DNA of 58,220 bases from a bacterium (GTDB taxonomy: Bacteria; Joyebacterota; Joyebacteria; Joyebacterales; Joyebacteraceae). The position numbers and the translations under genes were made by a program. The notes below the pieces were generated by a model. That model was not told the origin of the DNA and made no database searches. It was given only the letters and a program-made list of their open reading frames with translations. The stretch's first letter is position 1. Each line of letters begins with the position of its first letter. Below are positions 25,842 to 34,280 of this stretch, piece by piece. Location of the stretch: positions 1-58,220 of the forward strand of contig JALGWI010000017.1 of the NCBI GenBank assembly GCA_025774245.1. The letters are read 5' to 3'.

Positions 25842-25977
25842 TGAAGTAGTACGAGTAGTTATCCAGCACCTTGTCGCTCTCCTCGGATTTCTCTTGGTTC
25901 CCCACCGCGCGCCCGGTGACGCGCAGTTCGCGAATCCAGACCATGTGACACCGGCGCGTGGCGGCCGCGTCCGCCCG

Positions 25978-26386
25978 TCAGCCCGCGTCCTCGTCGCGGA
26001 GCCTCATCAGCCCCGCCAGCCGTACTCCGGAACCCCGCCCCTTTGTAGAAGGCGTCGAGATGCGGCTCGTAGTCCACGTGGAGCCACTCCGCGCCACTCT
26101 CTCGCGCTGCATCCGCCGCGCGCCGGACGAGTTCACGACCGACGCCCCGTCGCTGGAAGTCAGGGTCGACCGTCGGGTCCAGAAGGAAGGCGTGTGAGTC
26201 GCCGTCCCACGCAACGTTCACGAAACCGACGAGCCTCCCCTCTGAGTACGCGCACACGTACGCCAGGCTGCGCTCGAGCGAATCCGGGAAGTCCCGGTCC
26301 GTGTGTCCGGCCCACGCGCGCGCCAAGAGCGCGTTGAGCGCGGCGTTGTCGGCGGGATGGTTCAGCACATACTGCGTATCTGACAC
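25978..26386 (-). pseudogene. GNAT acetyltransferase with a C-terminal frameshift
   Basis: The GNAT core is intact: V-D-P-D-F-Q-R-R-G-V-G-R-E-L-V gives the acetyl-CoA loop, and L-D-A-F-Y-K-G-A-G-F the last strand. After that the frame departs. Dropping one base from the GGGG run near 26030 restores a natural ending (G-L-M-R-L-R-D-E-D-A-G) with a stop at 25978; otherwise translation continues in low-quality sequence to 25859. This may be real mutation or a base-call error. Substrate unknown. Confidence 0.7.
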
Positions 26387-26421
26387 TGGGCTGCTCCTTC
26401 AGGTTGACGCCGCGGCCGCTG

Positions 26422-26883
26422 CTATCGGAACAGGTGTCGATTCCTGGCCAGATACCAGCTTCCCCACAGAGCAATGCCCATCATCACGGCGGGGAGGATC
26501 ACCGCCTCCGGCGTCGTTGGCTGGTATGTAATCCCTGCCTGGCCGTAGAGGTACTGGCTGCACCAGAAGACCGTCGGCCAGTAGAGGGTCATCCCGAAGA
26601 CCAGCCAGGAAGCCACGGCACCGGAGAACCTCTTCCTCAGGAGTCCGATCACGGCCACCGCGAAGAGCGGGAACATGACCAGAGTGTCCGCGAGCCCGAT
26701 CGCCCTGTTGACCTCGACGATGACCGGATCGCTCAGCGCGCGGGGAGCCTGAAGCCCCCACTCGGCGACCGTGTCGTAGGACACGACGGCGCCGGTCTGG
26801 CCGAAGAGCCAGAGGACGAAGCTGACGACATGGAACCCGATGATGACCTTGACGCCGCGGGGAAGACCGTCGCCTTTTGGCAT
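26422..26883 (-). CDS. Four-helix membrane protein, 153 residues
   Basis: ATG 26883 starts a protein with about four hydrophobic segments (I-I-G-F-H-V-V-S-F-V-L-W, A-D-T-L-V-M-F-P-L-F-A-V, A-S-W-L-V-F-G-M-T-L-Y-W, L-P-A-V-M-M-G-I-A-L-W). Loop residues Y-W-P-T-V-F-W-C-S-Q-Y are distinctive. I recognise no family; an inner-membrane location is likely. Confidence 0.65.
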   Translation of the reverse strand: MPKGDGLPRGVKVIIGFHVVSFVLWLFGQTGAVVSYDTVAEWGLQAPRALSDPVIVEVNRAIGLADTLVMFPLFAVAVIGLLRKRFSGAVASWLVFGMTLYWPTVFWCSQYLYGQAGITYQPTTPEAVILPAVMMGIALWGSWYLARNRHLFR

Positions 26884-26953
26884 GATGGAGGATCCTCTCT
26901 CGATGAGCTTTCGTTGACCACAACCCGTATCGCGCATCACGCGGGTACGCCAG

Positions 26954-27964
26954 CTAGGGGTCTATCCCCGTCCCGGAGCAGGGAACGTCGGAGCAGTCGC
27001 TCGCCTCCGTATGCACGGTGCAGGTCTGGACCCCTGTCGTCGTCGGCGAGAAACGAACGACGACGGTGCGCGTCTCCTGTGAGTCGAGCGAGAACTCCCC
27101 ATCTCCGGAGAGAATCGAGTAGCCGCCGCAGGTGAGGTGGACGAACCCCGTCAGGGTCCCGCTGCCGATGTTCTCGATCACGAAGGTGCGATCGACGTAC
27201 GCCCCGACCACGACGCTCCCGAAGAAGAGCTCCGGGGGAATTATCACGCAGATCGGGCCGTCGCGCCCCACACCCGTGCAGGCTACTTGCGCGCACTCGG
27301 ACCCCGTGTTCACACCCGCGGTCTTGACACCGACTGAGGTCGGCTCGAACCGCACCGTCGCCGTCAGGGTCTGACCGAAGACGAGATCGAAGGTCCCCCC
27401 GCCACTCACAATCGAGTAGTGCTCGAAGCTCGTGCTCACGTATCCGGACACCACGCCGCCACCGAGGTTCCTGATGTGGAACGACTTCTCTACGTAGGAC
27501 CCCAGCGCCACGATCCCGAAGTCCAGGCTCGTGGGTTCGACGTCGCAGAGCGGCCCCTGACTCCCCGTCCCGGCGCAGTTCACCCGCGAGCACTGGTCGG
27601 ACCCCAGATCGATGCTCCCGGTCCTCGCACCGTGCGCGATCGGAGAGAAGCGCACGGTGACCAGATGGGTCTCGTCGGCACCCAAGCTGAAGGCCTCGCC
27701 GCCGGCCTGGATCGAGTAGTCGTCGGAGGCCTCGCTCACGGTTCCGTACAGCACTCCTGTTCCCTCGTTCTTCACGACGAAGGAGAGATCCTCGTGAGAC
27801 CCCACCTGCACGGTTCCGAACTGCAGGGCCGAGGGCATCACCCAGCACTGAGGACCCGAGGCGTCGGTACCGATCTCGCAGCCGGACAGCAGAACCGCCG
27901 CGCTGAAGAGCACGAGGAGACCGAGTCGCTGCCAGGCTCCACCTGTTGGAATCGACCGGGGCAT
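26954..27964 (-). CDS. Lipoprotein with three ASH/HYDIN-like repeats
   Basis: This 336-residue protein has a lipoprotein signal (V-L-L-S-G-C). It then has three similar units of roughly 90 residues, each with L-x-F-G-x-V-x-V-G-S/A, a middle T-V-x-F-S/E-P-T, and a Cys-containing end before the next C-x-V/I-x-P. This is the choice-of-anchor D or ASH/HYDIN beta-sandwich pattern of extracellular proteins. It is probably structural or adhesive, anchored in the membrane. No catalytic site is seen. Confidence 0.8.
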   Translation of the reverse strand: MPRSIPTGGAWQRLGLLVLFSAAVLLSGCEIGTDASGPQCWVMPSALQFGTVQVGSHEDLSFVVKNEGTGVLYGTVSEASDDYSIQAGGEAFSLGADETHLVTVRFSPIAHGARTGSIDLGSDQCSRVNCAGTGSQGPLCDVEPTSLDFGIVALGSYVEKSFHIRNLGGGVVSGYVSTSFEHYSIVSGGGTFDLVFGQTLTATVRFEPTSVGVKTAGVNTGSECAQVACTGVGRDGPICVIIPPELFFGSVVVGAYVDRTFVIENIGSGTLTGFVHLTCGGYSILSGDGEFSLDSQETRTVVVRFSPTTTGVQTCTVHTEASDCSDVPCSGTGIDP

Positions 27965-28057
27965 TCGTCGCCTCCCCTCATTGGGATGAGGACAGCTGAT
28001 CGACACGGTATCTCCCGTATCTCCCACGCAGGTATCACGCAGACGAAGAGCGGCCGG

Positions 28058-28567
28058 CTACTTCCCGACGCACCCTTCGCCCTCGAAGAAGACCTCGCGA
28101 TAGACCTCGAACCCTGGATCGTCGCCCTCGATCAGGCGAACGTAGAGCGTCACGCAGAGAATGGCTGACCGAGCTGACTGCATGGACGCGCGCTTGACGG
28201 TCATGGTCGCTCGCAGGTCCTCGAGCCGCCAGGTGTTCGCCTCTTCGCCGTCCACGACGCGGTAGACCTCATCGAACTCGAGCGACACGAACTCCACCTC
28301 CGGATCGTTGAACATCTCGGTCGACGCCGAGACGGAGTCTTCGCGGGGAAACACGTCGACTTCGGGCGGCGACACCGCAACCCAGATGTAGTCGGGCGCG
28401 AGCAGGCCCTCCAAGACCGCGAGATCGCGATCGGAGTACGCCGCGGAGAAACACTCGAGAACGACCTGCGGAAACTCCCCCGGGCACGAGGCGGAGACGA
28501 CACCCGCCGACAGCGCCAGCGCCACGAGCGTGCACGCGATTAGTCCCCCGAATGCTGATCGAAGCAT
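28058..28567 (-). CDS. Secreted NTF2/SnoaL-like protein
   Basis: This 169-residue protein has a signal peptide of about 26 residues. The mature domain begins with a helix, then A-A-Y-S-D-R-D-L-A-V-L-E-G-L-L-A-P-D-Y, the usual SnoaL/NTF2 opening, followed by long antiparallel strands (E-F-V-S-L-E-F-D-E-V-Y-R-V). The fold call is from pattern only. It may bind a small ligand outside the cytoplasm. Confidence 0.55.
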   Translation of the reverse strand: MLRSAFGGLIACTLVALALSAGVVSASCPGEFPQVVLECFSAAYSDRDLAVLEGLLAPDYIWVAVSPPEVDVFPREDSVSASTEMFNDPEVEFVSLEFDEVYRVVDGEEANTWRLEDLRATMTVKRASMQSARSAILCVTLYVRLIEGDDPGFEVYREVFFEGEGCVGK

Positions 28568-28601
28568 GGTTCCCTCCCATTCCTAACGTGGCCGCCGCAG
28601 G

Positions 28602-28979
28602 TTACAGAGGCCACCCGGCGGCCCAAACCAGCAACGCTCCAAGCGCGATCGCGACCAGAAGCCAGGTCCGCACGAAGACGGGCGGTCGCGCAAGCCACCG
28701 ATCGAGGAAGCGCTCGAAGCGACTCCGTCCAACTGCGAGCAATCCCAACGCGGCCACGAGCGAGACGACTCCGACGATGCGCACGATGAGCGGCTCGCGG
28801 CAGTAGGGCGCTGCGAGCAGAAAGAGGATCCCCAGAACGATGCGCAGGCCGGCTCCCACAGACAGGAGTATCGAAGCGCGCCACTTGCCGACAAGACCCA
28901 GGAGCGTCGCCGGCATGGCGACACCGAAGATCCCGATGATCGCGAGAAAGATGCCAAACGAAGAGACGAAGATTGCCAT
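28602..28979 (-). CDS. Membrane protein, 125 residues
   Basis: It has four predicted helices (F-G-I-F-L-A-I-I-G-I-F-G-V, L-R-I-V-L-G-I-L-F-L-L-A, I-V-G-V-V-S-L-V-A-A-L-G-L-L, W-L-L-V-A-I-A-L-G-A-L-L). I do not recognise a family. The start at 28979 follows AGGAGGACTTCGG. An attC site lies just to its right. Confidence 0.65.
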   Translation of the reverse strand: MAIFVSSFGIFLAIIGIFGVAMPATLLGLVGKWRASILLSVGAGLRIVLGILFLLAAPYCREPLIVRIVGVVSLVAALGLLAVGRSRFERFLDRWLARPPVFVRTWLLVAIALGALLVWAAGWPL

Positions 28980-28993
28980 CCGAAGTCCTCCTG

Positions 28994-29102
28994 CGTTAAC
29001 TGGCGAACCGCACGTCACCCACGAGCGTCGGGGCCGACGCGCCGCGGGCGAACGGCCCGGCCGCGCTGCAGCCGGCGTGACAGCCAAGCCAGTCGGTTAG
29101 AC
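28994..29102 (-). repeat. attC site (degenerate left core)
   Basis: The right core is GTTAGAC at 29096-29102 and the left core is CGTTAAC. The middle keeps GAACCGC, ACGAGCG and GCAGCCGGCGTGACAGCCAAG. The TAA of the GNAT gene to its right lies inside the right core. Confidence 0.75.
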
Positions 29103-29597
29103 ACCCGCATCCCGCGACAAGTCTATCCTCATGACACGGTCGCGGCCATCCAGCATCTCGCCGGTGTACTCGAATCCGAGCCTTCGGTAGAAAGCGCCTG
29201 CGTCGCCATCACCCACGAGGTGGCTGGTGATGAGCCGCTTCCCGTTCGGCGTACCCTTGATGCGTTCGACCAGAAGCTCCACAGCCCGGGACCCGTACCC
29301 CTTCCCCTGGTGCTTCGCGTCGATCATCAGCCTCCACAGGAAGTACTCCCCTTGCTCGGGGACCTCCGACGTCATGATGAAGCCCACCGGAGTCTCTCCC
29401 ACGTATACGGCCCTGAACCACACGGGATCGTCATCGGGTGGGTAGTGCGCTTCAGCGATGGAATACGCGTTGGAGCGCGGATAGACGCTCTTCTGCTCCT
29501 CTGCCACGCTGAGTGCGAGAACCGCCCTGAGGTTCTCGCTCGTGACAGCCCGCAGACTGACCTCTCGCGACTCGCCGTTGGGGCGCGTCTCTGCCAT
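29097..29597 (-). CDS. GNAT family N-acetyltransferase
   Basis: This 166-residue enzyme has M-I-D-A-K-H-Q-G-K-G-Y-G-S-R-A-V (about 92-107), the acetyl-CoA loop, and F-Y-R-R-L-G-F-E-Y-T-G-E near the end. The layout resembles polyamine acetyltransferases such as BltD/SpeG, but the acceptor is not proven. Its stop codon is supplied by attC 28994-29102, so it is a true cassette gene. Confidence 0.85.
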   Translation of the reverse strand: MAETRPNGESREVSLRAVTSENLRAVLALSVAEEQKSVYPRSNAYSIAEAHYPPDDDPVWFRAVYVGETPVGFIMTSEVPEQGEYFLWRLMIDAKHQGKGYGSRAVELLVERIKGTPNGKRLITSHLVGDGDAGAFYRRLGFEYTGEMLDGRDRVMRIDLSRDAGV

Positions 29598-29613
29598 CGT
29601 GCTCCTCCGCGGA

Positions 29614-29710
29614 GCCTGACGAACCGGCCGTCAGCCGCGCCGCCGCCGAGGGCGCCCCATCCCGGGTCTCGTGACACCCAGGCGCAAGGGCTGCATACGG
29701 CTTGTCAGGG
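29614..29710 (-). repeat. attC site
   Basis: Cores are GCCTGAC (29614-29620) and GTCAGGG (29704-29710); arms CGGCCGTCAGCCG and GGGCTGCATACGG pair partly. The TGA of the next gene to the right is inside the right core. Confidence 0.75.
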
Positions 29711-30298
29711 AGCTCTCCCGGCGAGTCCATTGAGATCCGCGCGGAAGAGAACTCCTTCTCCTCCCACGAACGACACGCTGCCGAACTCCGCCCCTCGCGA
29801 CATCTCGACGAAACCGAAACGCTCGTGGAGCGCTATGCTGACCGGGTTCCTCGCGTTCGAGAAGTAGTACGCGAAGCGGCTTCTGTCTGAGATCCACCGC
29901 AGCCGATCCCCGGTCAGCCTCGCCCCCACCCCTCGTCTTCGAAAACGAGGATCGACGACAACGCCTGTGAGATACCATCCTTCGGGAGTCACGCTCCCGT
30001 CGTCCGCACGCGCCTGGCCGAGGCGCTTCACCTTCCCGAAGCCTAGGATGCCGTGCTCCACCTCGGCCACAAGAACGAGCGACGTGCGACCGATCTCGTC
30101 GCTCTCGAGCGCTCGCATGATCGCGGCAGCGTGTGCCGGCGCGTTCCCGCCCTCTCGCTCGGCAGACAGCCGCCCGAGGGATTCGGCATCCGCCGGAGCA
30201 GCGCGCCGGATGGTGAGCGGCCCGGGCAGGCTGCACTCACCGGAACGATCGGGGTCTTCGTCCAACGGCTCGAAGAGGCGTGCACTGTCGTGGTCCAT
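29705..30298 (-). CDS. GNAT family N-acetyltransferase
   Basis: This 197-residue protein has T-I-R-R-A-A-P-A-D-A-E-S-L near its start, then V-V-V-D-P-R-F-R-R-R-G-V-G-A-R-L-T as the acetyl-CoA loop and S-I-A-L-H-E-R-F-G-F at the end. The start ATG at 30298 removes a short Arg-rich lead. Substrate unknown. Confidence 0.85.
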   Translation of the reverse strand: MDHDSARLFEPLDEDPDRSGECSLPGPLTIRRAAPADAESLGRLSAEREGGNAPAHAAAIMRALESDEIGRTSLVLVAEVEHGILGFGKVKRLGQARADDGSVTPEGWYLTGVVVDPRFRRRGVGARLTGDRLRWISDRSRFAYYFSNARNPVSIALHERFGFVEMSRGAEFGSVSFVGGEGVLFRADLNGLAGRAP

Positions 30299-30373
30299 GG
30301 GCCTGCTCCGTCGTGGTCTCACTGCACAGCGGGGGCGCCACGCCAGCGCACCACCGCGAATCGGCCGCGCGCG

Positions 30374-30835
30374 CTAGTTGTGCGCCGGACGATCGGTCCT
30401 CCGATACACGGCCTTGATGCACCCCCAGGTGATCTCGTCCACAGGACTGCCGCAGCTCACGGTCGCCACGAGGGTCTCCTCGTAGAGGACGGGTCCACCC
30501 GGAGCCTCGGCGGCAGTCATGGTATAGGGATACGCTCCATCCTCTACGACCTCACCGAGCGTGTCCCGTCCGTCCCAGATCACCTCGTGGTATCCGGTGA
30601 TGAGGTTGCCGTCGATGAGTGTCCGCACCACAGACGTTGTGTCAGGGCTCGAAACCTCGAGCCGGACGTGTGCGTTCTGTGGCAGCTCGAAGCGAATCGC
30701 CGTGCCGTTTGGGAAGACCTCCAGGCAGAACGGATCCGGTTCATTCTGATGGAGTACGAACTCGCCCGGAGGCTGCGCCAATGCGGAGCAGGCAAGAAGC
30801 AGGATCGTCGCGAGAACCGCCGCCGTCAGTCTCAT
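30374..30835 (-). CDS. Secreted FlgD-Ig-like protein with W-G-C-I-K-A-V-Y-R motif
   Basis: This 153-residue protein has a signal peptide, then L-H-Q-N-E-P-D-P-F and I-R-F-E-L-P, with R-T-L-I-D-G and W-D-G-R-D-T-L-G-E-V-V-E-D-G-A-Y-P-Y. This is the FlgD Ig-like module that FCB-group bacteria place at the C-termini of secreted proteins. Here it is the whole protein. T-W-G-C-I-K-A-V-Y-R is followed by nine extra residues, perhaps the result of a lost stop. Confidence 0.8.
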   Translation of the reverse strand: MRLTAAVLATILLLACSALAQPPGEFVLHQNEPDPFCLEVFPNGTAIRFELPQNAHVRLEVSSPDTTSVVRTLIDGNLITGYHEVIWDGRDTLGEVVEDGAYPYTMTAAEAPGGPVLYEETLVATVSCGSPVDEITWGCIKAVYRRTDRPAHN

Positions 30836-30919
30836 GTGGGACCTCCTTGTCGGTACAGCCCGCTGCCCCGGACGTCCGAGGCAGACACCTGACGGCGGGA
30901 TCTGTTCCGTCGGACGCCG

Positions 30920-31501
30920 TCAGCGGTACAACCCCTTGATGATGCCCCAGGATGACCCCTCGACCGGTACCTGCGAGCAATCCCCCTCCGGACAAGGCGC
31001 TCCGCCGATGCTGCCGTGCGCGAGGACGCAGTAGATGTCCAGCTCGCGCTCGTTCGAGCAGTCCACGACCCACCGCGCACAGATGAGGTGTTCGAGGATC
31101 TCGAGACAGCACTCACCGCCCAGGTACACCAGGTGGATCGCACCGATCACCGCGGGGTCGTCGTGGAAGCAGTAGTCGGAGAGGGCGAAGATTCCGTTGC
31201 CGACCCACGGCGGGTCGAGCGGAGGATCGCTCGACGGGAGCAGGTGCGTCCACCCTACCGACGCGAAGACGCCCGGGCACGCGACCATGGGATCGTCCAT
31301 CCGCAGCGAGACGCTCATCATCCCCTCGTCCAGCTGATCGAGGCACACGTACGCGTCGAACTCCTCGAATGGCGTTGGCGTGTACTCGAACACGTAGTTC
31401 GGCGGATCGAAATCGATGTAGACGCGGGCGTCCGGGTTGCCGCCCGCGAACGCGGGAACGGCCAGTGTGACCAGCAAGCCCATGAGAAGCAGCAGCTTCA
31501 T
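30920..31501 (-). CDS. Secreted protein with C-terminal W-G-I-I-K-G-L-Y-R motif
   Basis: This 193-residue protein has a 19-residue signal peptide. The mature part contains ten or more Cys residues (Y-V-C-L, A-C-P-G, D-Y-C-F, G-G-E-C-C-L-E, L-I-C-A-R, D-C-S, I-Y-C-V), suggesting several disulfides, and beta-rich sequence. It ends S-S-W-G-I-I-K-G-L-Y-R. It is adjacent to another protein with the same tail. Function unknown. Confidence 0.75.
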   Translation of the reverse strand: MKLLLLMGLLVTLAVPAFAGGNPDARVYIDFDPPNYVFEYTPTPFEEFDAYVCLDQLDEGMMSVSLRMDDPMVACPGVFASVGWTHLLPSSDPPLDPPWVGNGIFALSDYCFHDDPAVIGAIHLVYLGGECCLEILEHLICARWVVDCSNERELDIYCVLAHGSIGGAPCPEGDCSQVPVEGSSWGIIKGLYR

Positions 31502-31556
31502 GTCAGCCTCACATGTTAGTCGGACACTGGAACGACCCCGCCGTCGCCCGGCGACG

Positions 31557-31606
31557 ACCTGAGCATCCAGATGAGCGTGGCGTCCCGCCTCGGACGCCGG
31601 TCAGAC
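31557..31606 (-). repeat. Possible short or eroded attC
   Basis: ACCTGAG and GTCAGAC bound 50 bp with a GGCGTCC/GGACGCC hairpin. The stop codon of the gene to the right is in the right core. The arms do not show the array's usual sequence. Confidence 0.35.
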
Positions 31607-32389
31607 AACCGAACGTCCGGGCCACGCCTCAGCAAGCGTGGCTCTGAAGAGGCTATCGAGCCGCGCGACCTCAGTGGTTGCGCTTCCATCAAGATCTGTC
31701 ATCGCGGGGCCGCCGTCCATCTCCCCCTCGATGAACCTTTCTATCGAGTCAGGCAGACGCCTTGCGTCCAGCTCGCCGCCGGCTGACTTCGCTTCGAGCA
31801 AGGCCTCGATCGCCTCGCGGAGAACCGCGTCGGTGATCGTCTCGTACAGAAGGCGCCGGAACTCACCCGGCACCACCCCGAGTCCTGCCCGCACCCAGCG
31901 AACCGCCAGGAGACCGCGCAGCACATAGAAGCACTGCTTCAGCTGAGCGTCTTCCCCGGAAACGAGCTTGCGGAAACTGCCTTCCGCCATGTTCCGGTAG
32001 TGATGGTAGCTCGCCTTCGGCGAATGGAACTCCGGGATCATCTCTCTCAGGTGGCGGGCGAACATCAACTTCTCGACGTAGACCGTCTCGTACTGAAGCC
32101 ACTCGAGCAGCGGCGGATTCGACTTCCGGAAGAGCCTCAGCGCCTTGCGTATGTCCCAGCCGCAGAGATCGATCACATCCTCGATCGGACGTTCAATCAC
32201 ATCGCTTCGGCGCTCCAGGTCAATGCTGAGATACCACTCGGGACGGCGCACGTAGATGAAGCGCACGTCGTAGTCGCTGTCCGCGGACGGGAATCCCCAG
32301 GCCCGGCTGCCGGACTCCACGGCAAGACACACGAGCACGTCCTCGTCGCGCTCGATGTCCGCCAGTCGATTCTTGATGTGTCTCTCCAC
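31601..32389 (-). CDS. Nucleotidyltransferase (RlaP-like, PF10127)
   Basis: This 262-residue protein has E-S-G-S-R-A-W-G-F-P-S-A-D-S-D-Y-D-V-R-F (G27-S28, D39/D41), the pol-beta-type metal site in the form typical of the RlaP family. Then come E-R-P-I-E-D and W-D-I-R-K-A-L-R-L, and a helical C-terminus. Family members may act on nucleic acid ends, but the substrate here is unknown. Confidence 0.8.
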   Translation of the reverse strand: MERHIKNRLADIERDEDVLVCLAVESGSRAWGFPSADSDYDVRFIYVRRPEWYLSIDLERRSDVIERPIEDVIDLCGWDIRKALRLFRKSNPPLLEWLQYETVYVEKLMFARHLREMIPEFHSPKASYHHYRNMAEGSFRKLVSGEDAQLKQCFYVLRGLLAVRWVRAGLGVVPGEFRRLLYETITDAVLREAIEALLEAKSAGGELDARRLPDSIERFIEGEMDGGPAMTDLDGSATTEVARLDSLFRATLAEAWPGRSVV

Positions 32390-32451
32390 GAACTCCCCCG
32401 CAGGTTTGCCAACTTCGAGACGTGCCGGTCGACGGACCGTTCATCACCCGC

Positions 32452-33158
32452 CTACAGCGGCCCGTGGTGCGCGCAAAAGGGTCCGCCGGCCAGAGACATC
32501 CCCTGCTTGAACACCTCGGGTCGCCACAGGGTATCGGGATCGAGCGCCTCGCTCAGGTCCTTCAGCTGGTACCCCAGGCAGACAATCGCCCGCATGGCGG
32601 CAACCTCTGCCAGCAGCTCAGAGTCCGCTTCCTCCACTTGAGCCGCCGTGGACTCGCCGAGATCGTGCGCTATCAGCCGCAACAGCTCCCCGCGCCGTCC
32701 CATGCACTCCGCCACGTGTGGTTCTTCGTGGCCTTTGAGGTGGATATTGACGACCTCGTACCAGTGCTGTTTGTAGAAGGTCGTGTAGACCCTGTGGATG
32801 CTCCCCTGGGGCCCGTGAAACACTAACTCACGCATCCGCCCGCCGCCCCGCAGGTCTTCGTCTTCCGGGTGTCCGGCAGGCGCGTCCTCGGTGCGCCACT
32901 CGCGTGGCGGGTCCTTCCCGCACAGGATCTCCAGTTCCCGCGCGAACTGGACAACGTTCCCGTGGAATCCCAAACCGACGAAGTACTGATGCTTGATCGC
33001 GGACAGCGTGGTGCCCAGGTTGGCAGCTCCACGGCGTGAGTGACGTGACCATGCTCCTGGAGCTCGTCCTGCATGCGCTGAAGGGCGTCCGCAGGCGAAA
33101 GCAGATACGGCGACCCCAGGTAGACGCCGGGCTGAGGGTAGTAGAGCGTGCGTTCCAC
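32452..33158 (-). pseudogene. Hypothetical protein gene with one frameshift
   Basis: The N-terminal frame (from 33158: M-E-R-T-L-Y-Y-P-Q-P-G-V-Y-L-G-S) continues, after a shift at about 33015-33028, in a frame reading N-L-G-T-T-L-S-A-I-K-H-Q-Y-F-V-G-L-G-F-H-G-N-V-V. The two halves join naturally as a protein of about 235 residues. It has H-x-x-H-like elements (H-V-A-E-C, Y-K-Q-H-W-Y) but no recognised family. Real mutation and base-call error cannot be told apart. Confidence 0.6.
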
Positions 33159-33186
33159 GCGCGGATTCCTCCGATGTGACGCCTCT

Positions 33187-33206
33187 CCCTCTCGCCTGCG
33201 AGAGGG
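33187..33206 (-). terminator. Hairpin after the UbiA-like gene
   Basis: CCCTCTCG and CGAGAGGG form a perfect 8-bp stem with a 4-nt loop, 14 nt past the stop of the gene at 33220. No U-tract follows, so it may pause or protect rather than terminate. Confidence 0.45.
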
Positions 33207-33219
33207 CCGGCTCCGGGAT

Positions 33220-34128
33220 CTACCGGAACACCATCACGAGCGACGACGCGGCGATGGCCGCGCATACCACCAGGTGCAGAAGAACGGCGCGTGAGCGCGC
33301 CTCGCGCATTCGTGGGGCGTCCGCGTACCCGTTCCAGGATGCGGCCACGATCCGCCATACGAGCGTCAGCGAGAGCAGCGCCACCAGGGCCAACGGCATC
33401 ACCGACCCGGACAGGACGGCCACCAGGAGCGTCGCGCCGGTCAGCGCCAGGAGCGCTGGCACGACCACGCGGCCGGAGAAGCGAGCACCGAACGCGGTGA
33501 CCAGGGTCTCGCGCCCCACCTTCTCATCGTGGCCCCGTGTCACCATCAGTTCCGTCCACACCCACAGACCGGTCGCCGCGACAATCGGCAGCGAAGCCAC
33601 GTACACCGTTCGTGTGAGATCGCCGGTCTGGACAAGATAGGCTCCGAGGACGGGTATCAATCCCAGGCTCTGGGCAACGACGATCGCGCCAGCCGCGCGC
33701 TGGGACAGGCTGAAGGGCGGCACCACGTAGAGCACACCCGCGAAGACGGTCGAGAGCCCGTAGACGATGAAGATGCCGCCTGTTGTGAATCTGATCAGGT
33801 GCAGTCCCAGGAGACACGCCACGACGATGCAGCCGATCGCCGTCCTGAGAAGCCTGGACTCGGACCACTGGTCGGTGCTCCTGTGCTCGACCCGAGCCTG
33901 CAGAAACGAGAAACCCGCGTGCAGGAACACCGTCGCGATCAGGAACTCGATCGCTCCCCCCCACCTGAACGAGAAGCCCGGCGGGCGAAGCCAGAACGGA
34001 AGCGTCGTCCCCACGATCGCCGGGAGCACGGAAGCCGTCCAGTAACGGACCCCGGCGAAGTGGAGAGTGTTGGCGACTCCATCGTGGTGCCCTTCCTTCC
34101 GGGGGCGATCCGGCGTTCCCTGAGTCAT
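33220..34128 (-). CDS. UbiA-like prenyltransferase, divergent active site
   Basis: This 302-residue membrane protein has about eight helices. The region R-G-H-D-E-K-V-G-R-E-T-L matches the second Asp-rich motif of UbiA/MenA enzymes in part. The first motif, normally N-x-x-x-D-x-x-x-D, reads H-A-G-F-S-F-L-Q-A-R and lacks the Asp residues. It may have lost prenyl-transfer activity or have changed substrate. Confidence 0.65.
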   Translation of the reverse strand: MTQGTPDRPRKEGHHDGVANTLHFAGVRYWTASVLPAIVGTTLPFWLRPPGFSFRWGGAIEFLIATVFLHAGFSFLQARVEHRSTDQWSESRLLRTAIGCIVVACLLGLHLIRFTTGGIFIVYGLSTVFAGVLYVVPPFSLSQRAAGAIVVAQSLGLIPVLGAYLVQTGDLTRTVYVASLPIVAATGLWVWTELMVTRGHDEKVGRETLVTAFGARFSGRVVVPALLALTGATLLVAVLSGSVMPLALVALLSLTLVWRIVAASWNGYADAPRMREARSRAVLLHLVVCAAIAASSLVMVFR

Positions 34129-34227
34129 GGCGTGTTCCTTCTCGCAGGTAGCGCAAGGCCCGGGGTCGTCCCCTGCGGATGCAGTTCAGCCGGACTGCTG
34201 TGCGCGGCTCCGCTCCTCCGGCGGCCG

Positions 34228-34280
34228 ACCTGACGAACCGTGTGTCAGCCCCGCGCGACCAGACCGGCGCCATGAGTGCT
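34228..34280 (-). repeat. Truncated attC (left arm only)
   Basis: ACCTGAC then GAACCGTGTGTCAGCC matches the left arm. The right arm is missing; the SDR gene's end takes its place. Confidence 0.5.

Noticed and set aside
28581-28607. TCCTAAC...GTTACAG as a very short attC
   Set aside because: Only 27 bp with no pairing arms; probably chance near a stop codon.
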